From: Chloroflexota bacterium
GTDB taxonomy: Bacteria > Chloroflexota > Anaerolineae > UBA7937
DNA: 5,941 bases
Assembly: GCA_003453555.1 (NCBI GenBank)
Contig: DMLA01000126.1
Coordinates: 1 to 5,941 of the forward strand
Direction of reading: 5' to 3'
The notes under the pieces: generated by a model
The model's input: the letters and a program-made list of their open reading frames with translations, nothing else
Database searches by the model: none
Told to the model about the DNA's origin: nothing
Translations under genes and position numbers: made by a program
In this document: positions 4,916 to 5,941 of the stretch, in pieces
Numbering within the stretch: the first letter of the stretch is position 1
How the letters are laid out: each line of letters begins with the position of its first letter

Positions 4916-5941
4916 ATGTCAACCAAAGGTATAACCCATCTCCCTGATATAGTAGCCACCCTCCCTTCCTCGGAGCGAGACCTCTTCCACCGCCTCTTCC
5001 AGGTGAGCACCACCGTGGGGCGCCTAAAGCCACCACCATCTATGCACCCCTGGATCGAGGAACATTTCGGATCCTTAGAGGCGGTGCTCACCCAGCGGAT
5101 CATAAAGGTTACCAACCTCGTCACCTGGGAGGGGGCTCTCTTCAACGAAATCCGCTCTCAGCGGCCCATGGAGGCGACGATAAAGGCCGATTTAAGAGAG
5201 GCGATTATGGAGTCGGAGGGCGATCCCTTCTGCCACCCTATGGAGGGGACGCCTGAGGACTCCTTCGGCCGAGTGAAAGGGTCGCACTCCATCACCGCTT
5301 CCAATATCGCCAAGTACGATGGTTTCCACGGCCTGGTGATCTTCGACGAACACGACCCTCTCCGCTTCAGGCCGGAGGAAGTGACCGACTATATCGATAC
5401 CGCGCTGGTTTGGGCCCAGAAGGCGAATAGTGAGGAGCCAGAGGCCAAATATCTCTTCTTCATGTGGAACTGCTTATGGAAGGCCGGAGCCTCTATCATC
5501 CATGGCCATCTCCAGATGACGCTCTCTCGGGAGATGCATTACGCCAAAATAGAGCGCCTGAGGCGTGCCGCCCTCGATTACCGAGCCACTTACGGCGGTA
5601 ACTATTTCCACGATCTATATCGTGTCCATGCCTCCCTAGGGTTGGCTTTCACCAGAAAGGGAACGAGACTTCTCGCTTACCTCACCCCAGTGAAGGAGAA
5701 AGAGATACTCCTCCTCTCCCCGGAGTTGGATAACGACCTAAAAGAGGCCATATTTGAGGTGCTCCGCTGTTACGTGGAAAGCCTGGGAGTCTCCGCCTTC
5801 AACCTGGCCTTCATCATGCCGCCCCTGGCACCTGCCAAGGAGGATTGGGGCGGCTTCCCGGTTATGGTGCGCCTCCTCGATCGGGGGGACCCCATGAATA
5901 GGACCGCAGACATAGGGGCTATGGAACTCTACGCTTCGAGC
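4916..5941 (+). CDS. GalT-superfamily nucleotidyltransferase, 3' end cut by window edge
   Basis: The frame is open from ATG 4916 to the last base, giving 342 residues without a stop. The key motif is NCLWKAGASIIHGHLQM (185-201). It lines up with the GalT pattern N-x(5)-G-x-S-x-x-H-x-H-x-Q, with His198 as the candidate nucleophile that forms a nucleotidyl-histidine, and Gln200 following. The HxHxQ form separates it from HxHxHxx HIT hydrolases and puts it with galactose-1-phosphate uridylyltransferases and Apa1-type Ap4A phosphorylases. An upstream half, SITASNIAKYDGFHGLVIF then DEHDPLRF (125-151), looks like the first HIT-like repeat. No CxxC zinc site is visible. GalT proteins are about 330-350 residues, so only a little is probably missing. 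The start is set by an RBS inside glgA and a 2-nt gap. The true substrate is open: UDP-hexose, Ap4A, or an ADP-sugar given the glgA neighbour. Confidence 0.82.
   Translation, partial: MSTKGITHLPDIVATLPSSERDLFHRLFQVSTTVGRLKPPPSMHPWIEEHFGSLEAVLTQRIIKVTNLVTWEGALFNEIRSQRPMEATIKADLREAIMESEGDPFCHPMEGTPEDSFGRVKGSHSITASNIAKYDGFHGLVIFDEHDPLRFRPEEVTDYIDTALVWAQKANSEEPEAKYLFFMWNCLWKAGASIIHGHLQMTLSREMHYAKIERLRRAALDYRATYGGNYFHDLYRVHASLGLAFTRKGTRLLAYLTPVKEKEILLLSPELDNDLKEAIFEVLRCYVESLGVSAFNLAFIMPPLAPAKEDWGGFPVMVRLLDRGDPMNRTADIGAMELYASS

Overview
The window is bacterial chromosome: dense, all genes on the plus strand, short intergenic gaps and fairly GC-rich coding sequence. The style of the proteins suggests a Chloroflexota-like or related deep-branching environmental lineage: a bacterial ADP-glucose-type GlgA, a short RmlC-like cupin, a D-2-hydroxyacid dehydrogenase ending in NVVDKKRGY, and a small four-helix membrane protein with an LNWxNAxLL motif. 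That placement is inference from memory of families, not a search result, and I hold it weakly.

Region 1 (1-130) is a regulatory stretch with two good extended -10 promoters pointing away from each other. The minus-strand one serves a gene outside the window. The plus-strand one starts an operon, probably with an almost leaderless mRNA.

Region 2 (131-2686) is a tight four-gene operon: a small integral membrane protein, a HAD-superfamily hydrolase (ATGA overlap with the membrane gene), a short dTDP-4-dehydrorhamnose 3,5-epimerase-like cupin (10-nt gap), and an NAD-dependent D-2-hydroxyacid dehydrogenase (15-nt gap, GTG start). Phosphatase-like, epimerase-like and oxidoreductase activities suggest processing of a small sugar or hydroxyacid, but the substrate is unknown.

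Region 3 (2686-3364) is the most unusual part. An IS200-like/RAYT (Y1, HUH) transposase gene, interrupted by one in-frame TAG, sits between two directly repeated copies of a composite palindromic element. Each copy holds two different hairpins in opposite orientation, each with a GTAG-type tetranucleotide at its foot (one has decayed to GTAA). This is the architecture of REP/BIME elements with their dedicated transposase. Each copy carries an extra short insert in the loop of a different hairpin.

Region 4 (3393-5941) is a carbohydrate-storage pair: glycogen synthase glgA, then, 2 nt after its stop, a GalT-superfamily nucleotidyltransferase that is still open at the window edge. The coupling suggests the second protein acts on a nucleotide sugar or a nucleotide linked to glycogen metabolism.
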